This document shows positions 59,700-64,000 of a stretch of 64,000 nucleotides of DNA, piece after piece. The notes beneath the pieces were generated by a model that saw only the letters and a program-made list of their open reading frames with translations, searched no databases and was not told where the DNA came from. The stretch is from Niebla homalea (lineage: Eukaryota; Ascomycota; Lecanoromycetes; Lecanorales; Ramalinaceae): assembly GCA_019925105.1 (NCBI GenBank), contig JAHGAU010000006.1, forward strand, positions 1,860,001-1,924,000, read 5' to 3'. The translations under genes were made by a program, and so were the position numbers. Numbering within the stretch: the stretch's first letter is position 1; the number at the start of each line of letters is the position of its first letter.

Positions 59700-62600
59700 C
59701 CGATATCCTTAATATTAAGAATAAAAATTAATATCCACCTAGTTTTTATTTACGTTTTAAGGGTTAAAAGTATTTACGGCCGTTTAAAGAATAAGAATTT
59801 ATTTATATACTTTTTTTAAGAAAACCTATAATATTACGATTAAATCTACTTAAGGGTTATTTTTGAATTTATTATTTTTCCGTTACTTTACGGGTTTATT
59901 TAATATTAAAATTTCAGAATTCCGATTATATTATTAAATATTTTTACCGATACGTATATTATTATTATTTTATTTATATAACTTTATTAACCAATATAAT
60001 ATTACTTTTTATACCGCCCCGGTATTTATAGCCCTTTTAACCTTTTATTAAATATAGTTTTCCTACCGCTGTTTTTTACCCTTAGGTTAACGGTAAAATT
60101 TCTTAATTAAGTTTTTAATTATTTTTTCTATTTCCTTAATTAAGTTAAACTATAATAATAAACCCGTAATTATTATAAATTTAACGGCCGCTTTAATACT
60201 TTTTTTATTAATAAATATTTAACGATAATCGTTAATCTTTATCTTTTTAATTAATCCCGGTTTAAGCTCCTTAAATAATAAATAAGAAATTAATATATAT
60301 ATAATATTTTACTTTTATTATTTATACTTATAGTTAACGTTAATCCGGTTATTAACGTATATAATAAAGAAGAAATAGGTTAAGCCGTTTTTATTTATCC
60401 GGAGTTAAATTATTAATATATTATTATTTTTCTTTATAATTTTATAACGTTAAAGGTATTTATTAATAACCCCGTTATTATTTAAAGCCGGGTACCGTTA
60501 CCCTTTAGGGATCGATTCTTTATATTTACGTTAATATTTTATTTATTTCTTTATAATTTATAAGGTAATCGTTATTAACTTTACCCTTATAATTTTCTTC
60601 TTTTCCGCCATTTTTACTTTAAGTAAAAGTTTATATACTTTTACGTTAACCTTTTAAATATAAATTAAATCGACCTTTTTTTTAATTTACTTTAATTTAA
60701 CTTCCGTAAGGGGGGTAAATACTATTTTTTTACGTTTTTTTATTTAAGGCTTTTTATAGTTTTAATAAATACGTTTATTTCCTATTAACGTAATTAAGTT
60801 TATACCTTTTTTAAACTTTATTTAAGCGATTATTTAATTTAAGATTAACTTTATTAATAATATAAAGATTTCGGATTTTAGTACCGGTACGGGAGTTATT
60901 TTATATGCTTTATTTATTACTCTTAAGTATTAATTTTGGATTTTTTATAATTACCGGACGGGCTTTTTCTTATATTTAAGTATACTTTTAAATACGTATT
61001 AAATAATTATTACGTACATTATTATAAGCTTTATAATTACTTAATAAATAATTCTAGTTTTCTATAAGGTAGCTTCTTACGTTAACGCTATAAGGTAAAT
61101 AAGGCTTTTCTTTTATAAAATTATCTTCTTTTAAACCTTTCTTATATAATCCTTTTAATCTAGTTTCTTATTAACTTATAAATTAAGTACCTTAATATTA
61201 ATTTCCGGTTTTATTATTATAGTATTTAAATTTATTATAATTATTATATTATATAGTTTTAAGCTCTTTATTATATAAATAAGCTTATATTTATACGGGG
61301 CAAATTAAGCCTTATACGTTTTTATTTATCGTAAATAGACTTTATAAGCCTATTTTAGCTTTAAATAATTTATATAAGTAAACGTATTATAAACGAAAAG
61401 GTAGATATTATTAATAAAACCTTTTACTTAAATTTTTTATTTTAACTTTATTAAGTCTTTAATAAGTAAACCGTTAAAAAACAAGAATAAAATTAAGGAG
61501 ATAAATAACCTTTAAGGAATCCCAATTATCGCAGGTCTTATCGTATTTATCTTTTATTTTAAGTTAATTAACGTCGCTTAATTATTTAAGAAACTTTTTA
61601 TTTAATTTATAAAGAAAGGTAAAACCTTTTTTTCAGTAAATTATATAATAACCTTTAATAATTTATTTTATTAAATACCCTTATAATATTTAAAGAAAGA
61701 AAACTTATAATATACTTTTTCTTATAACCTTATACCGTATATACGTTATTAATTAAGCCTTTAAAAGCCGTTTCCGTTAACCGTCCTTTTCTTATTTTTA
61801 TTTATTAATTAAAAAGTAACTTATACCCTTTTATATAATTACTTAGGATCTTTACGATTACCGTTTCTAAAGCCTTTTTTAACGTATAAAGGAATACTAT
61901 AGGTTTATACGATTTTACCTTTAAGTAATCTAATTTAACCGGCTTCTTAAGGATAATCGTTTTAACCTCCTTAAATTTACGGGGATAATATTTTATATTA
62001 AAATAAGCTTAAAATAAGTAAATAAAAACCTTATTAAATAATAACGTTATTATGGATAAGAACCTATTTAATATACCGTTAAGTCCGGGGGCCTTATTTT
62101 TCTTTAGCTTATTAATTACCTTAATTATTATCTCCTAGGTTATTACTTTATTTATTATTATTAATTTAGGATATATTATACTATCGATATCTATTAAGTT
62201 AACCTCCGGTAATAAAGGAAAAAACGCCTTTTTAAGAGCCTTAATTTTACCGTTAAAGGTATTTATTATTATATTATTTAATCTTTTTAGGGGTAAAAAC
62301 TTAAAGATAAATTTAAGTTTTTTACTTTATTCTTTACCGTATTTTATTAACTTTTAAATATTATAAAAAGAAACCGCCAAGTTATATATTATAACCCGGA
62401 AATATATTTACTTAATCTTCCGGATAATTTTCTCCTTTTTCTTTTAAGCTTCTTTTAACCGTTAAAACGTTTCCCGGTTCTTATATTTAATAGTTTATTT
62501 TATAAGCGCTTTTATTTTTATAGTTATTTTTATATATTTTTTATTTTAATAGGTTTTAACTTTTTTAAACGGCTTTATTATTAAAACTATAACGTTAATT

Positions 62601-63530
62601 ACTTTATTTAAAGCCTTTATTATCCGTTTTATAAAACGGTTAATTTATTTTTTATTATTAAACCGGAAGAGCTCCATTAATTAAGATATTATTTTTACCG
62701 CTTTTATAAATATTTTAATTTCTTTAATTATTTTTTACGTTTATTTAAACGGTAAAAACGGAGTTATATTAACGGATTAATTTAAGGTTATTTATATCGG
62801 GACGTAATCTGAACCGTATTTTAAGTCCTTTTAAGGTCTATATATTATAATTAAATTAATAATACCTTCCGAGTTAAATATTAAGTTAATTATAATCTTA
62901 AATTTACGGCTTTCCTATATAATAATCCCTTTTAACGTTAATAATATAAAATTAAACCGTATAATAACTATTAATAGTTCCTTAAATTCAATATAATTAA
63001 TTATATAACCGTTTTCGTTTTATTAAACGTAATAAAAATTAAAGTTTTTTATTAAGAGGTATTTATTAAGTATAATTATAATATCTTTAAGTAATAAGAT
63101 TATAAAGGGTTCCTTCTTATTAATTAATAGCGGATTATATATATTATAAATATTTAAATTATCCTTAATATCCCTTTTTTATACGATCCGGAATATATAT
63201 AGGTTCCCTTTATAAGAAGTAACGTTTTAATTATTTATATTTAACCTTTTATTAATAAAGAAATACGTCCGTATTATCTTATTATTTTTAAAGGTTAAAT
63301 AAAAATTATTTCTTAAATTAATTAAAAAACAAGTATATAGATTATATAATAGCTTTTATATTATTATAATATTAATATCCTTTATTTCCTTAAATTTAAA
63401 TATTAATATTATAACTTTAATTATTTCTTTACGTACGTTATATTATATTACCCTTAAAAGCATAAATATATTAAATATTAATATTTATTAAGCTTTCTTT
63501 ATTAACTTTTATTTATATAAACGGTTTTTT
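59700..63530 (-). pseudogene. LINE L3 ORF2 (endonuclease / reverse transcriptase), broken
   Basis: Homologous to L1 ORF2 throughout. The RT active-site box lies at about 61387-61432 and reads KGFINNIYLFVYN on the minus strand (from GFVDDxNLLVYG), with both catalytic Asp codons turned to Asn. Endonuclease remains lie toward 63000-63500. Stops are frequent. A comparison of L1 and L3 would date RIP rounds because most differences are C/T or G/A. Confidence 0.75.
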
Positions 63531-63559
63531 TTTAAAGTTAAACGTTATCTATTTTAATC

Positions 63560-64000
63560 TTTTTATTATAATAATAATCTCGGTTAAACGGCCGGCTTTA
63601 AGGATTAATATCGTTATAAACTTTTTCTTTTTTACGTTATTAATTATTACGTTTTACCTTTTTCCGTTTAATAAGCTTTATTTATATTTTAAGATTATCT
63701 TTAATTACTTTATTAATTTAAGTTTATATAAGTTATAACGTTAAACTTTAACCGTTATCTTAATTTTTTTACGTTAGGTTTCTTTCGTTTTTATTATATA
63801 TTATAAGTTTTACGTTAAGTAATTATTATTATTATACGCCGTATATTTCGGTACGTTTTTCGTTAAGCTTTTTATTATTAAGTTAACGTATTTATACGTA
63901 TTATGCCTTTTAATATATATCGCATATTTTATATTATTAAAACATTTTATAATAATATACCCGTACCCTTAATATTTAAAGTATTAATAAATATCCGCTA
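63560..64000 (-). pseudogene. LINE L3 ORF1, C-terminal part, broken and cut by window edge
   Basis: Corresponds to L1 about 4900-5345. The ORF1 start is beyond the window. No domain beyond homology to L1 ORF1. Confidence 0.5.

Larger units (their letters stand above)
59603..64000 (-). mobile_element. LINE L3, Tad1-like, runs off the right edge
   Basis: The 3' end of the element is at the left with a GATT tail at 59603-59618. It then tracks L1 closely from 968 onward to the window end (offset about 58,655 bp), covering all of ORF2 and the C-terminal part of ORF1. The target duplication cannot be checked because the 5' end is outside. It inserted into D2. Confidence 0.88.

Noticed and set aside
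1..64000. Mitochondrial or plasmid origin suggested by AT richness
   Set aside because: The base bias is directional CpA loss within nuclear-type retrotransposons with target duplications. No mitochondrial genes are present.

Overview
The window looks like a gene-free, AT-rich block from a filamentous ascomycete (Pezizomycotina-type) genome. CpA and TpG are rare almost everywhere, TpA is in large excess, and many CpG sites survive. Every recognisable reading frame belongs to a transposable element and is broken by in-frame stops and lost codons. Where two copies of a terminal repeat can be compared, the differences are almost all C-to-T or G-to-A. This is the signature of repeat-induced point mutation (RIP). 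I see no host gene, rRNA, tRNA or CRISPR array. Species is not assigned.

Layout. 1-819 is the 3' end of a Tad1-like LINE on the + strand (L0). 948-6725 is a near-complete LINE of the same family on the minus strand (L1), tail-to-tail with L0. 6739-7521 is a weakly mutated interval. 7527-52330 is one Ty3/gypsy retrotransposon on the minus strand (D1), stretched from about 7.5 kb to 44.8 kb by nested insertions. Its 321-bp LTRs and TTTTT target duplication define it. 52336-52820 is a second weakly mutated spacer. 52821-59602 is a related element in the same orientation (D2). 59603 to the window end is a third LINE (L3) inserted into D2.

Nesting inside D1, each level supported by terminal repeats and a target-site duplication: (i) a hAT-like DNA transposon at 8855-22283 (8-bp duplication TTAAACGT), itself hit by LINE L2 at 13938-19769; (ii) a Ty3/gypsy chromovirus C at 24758-47338 (AAGTT). 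C carries element B at 26174-34799 (GTTAA, minus strand), which carries a 1.2-kb TRIM-like element T1 at 33509-34715 (GATAG). C also carries chromovirus A at 37183-44450 (AAGAG, plus strand), inserted in frame just after C's reverse-transcriptase active site; (iii) a second TRIM-like copy, T2, at 48061-49314 (GTTTT). The deepest stack is four levels: T1 in B in C in D1.

The main biological signals are these. In all four full LTR elements the outward-facing parts of the LTRs are nearly free of RIP while the inward-facing parts are heavily mutated. The small TRIM family shares its terminal motif with element A and may be mobilised by it. D1 and D2 share a possible reading frame antisense to pol beside the 3' LTR. 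Domain calls rest on reading RIP-damaged translations by eye, so element boundaries are firm and interior gene boundaries are approximate.
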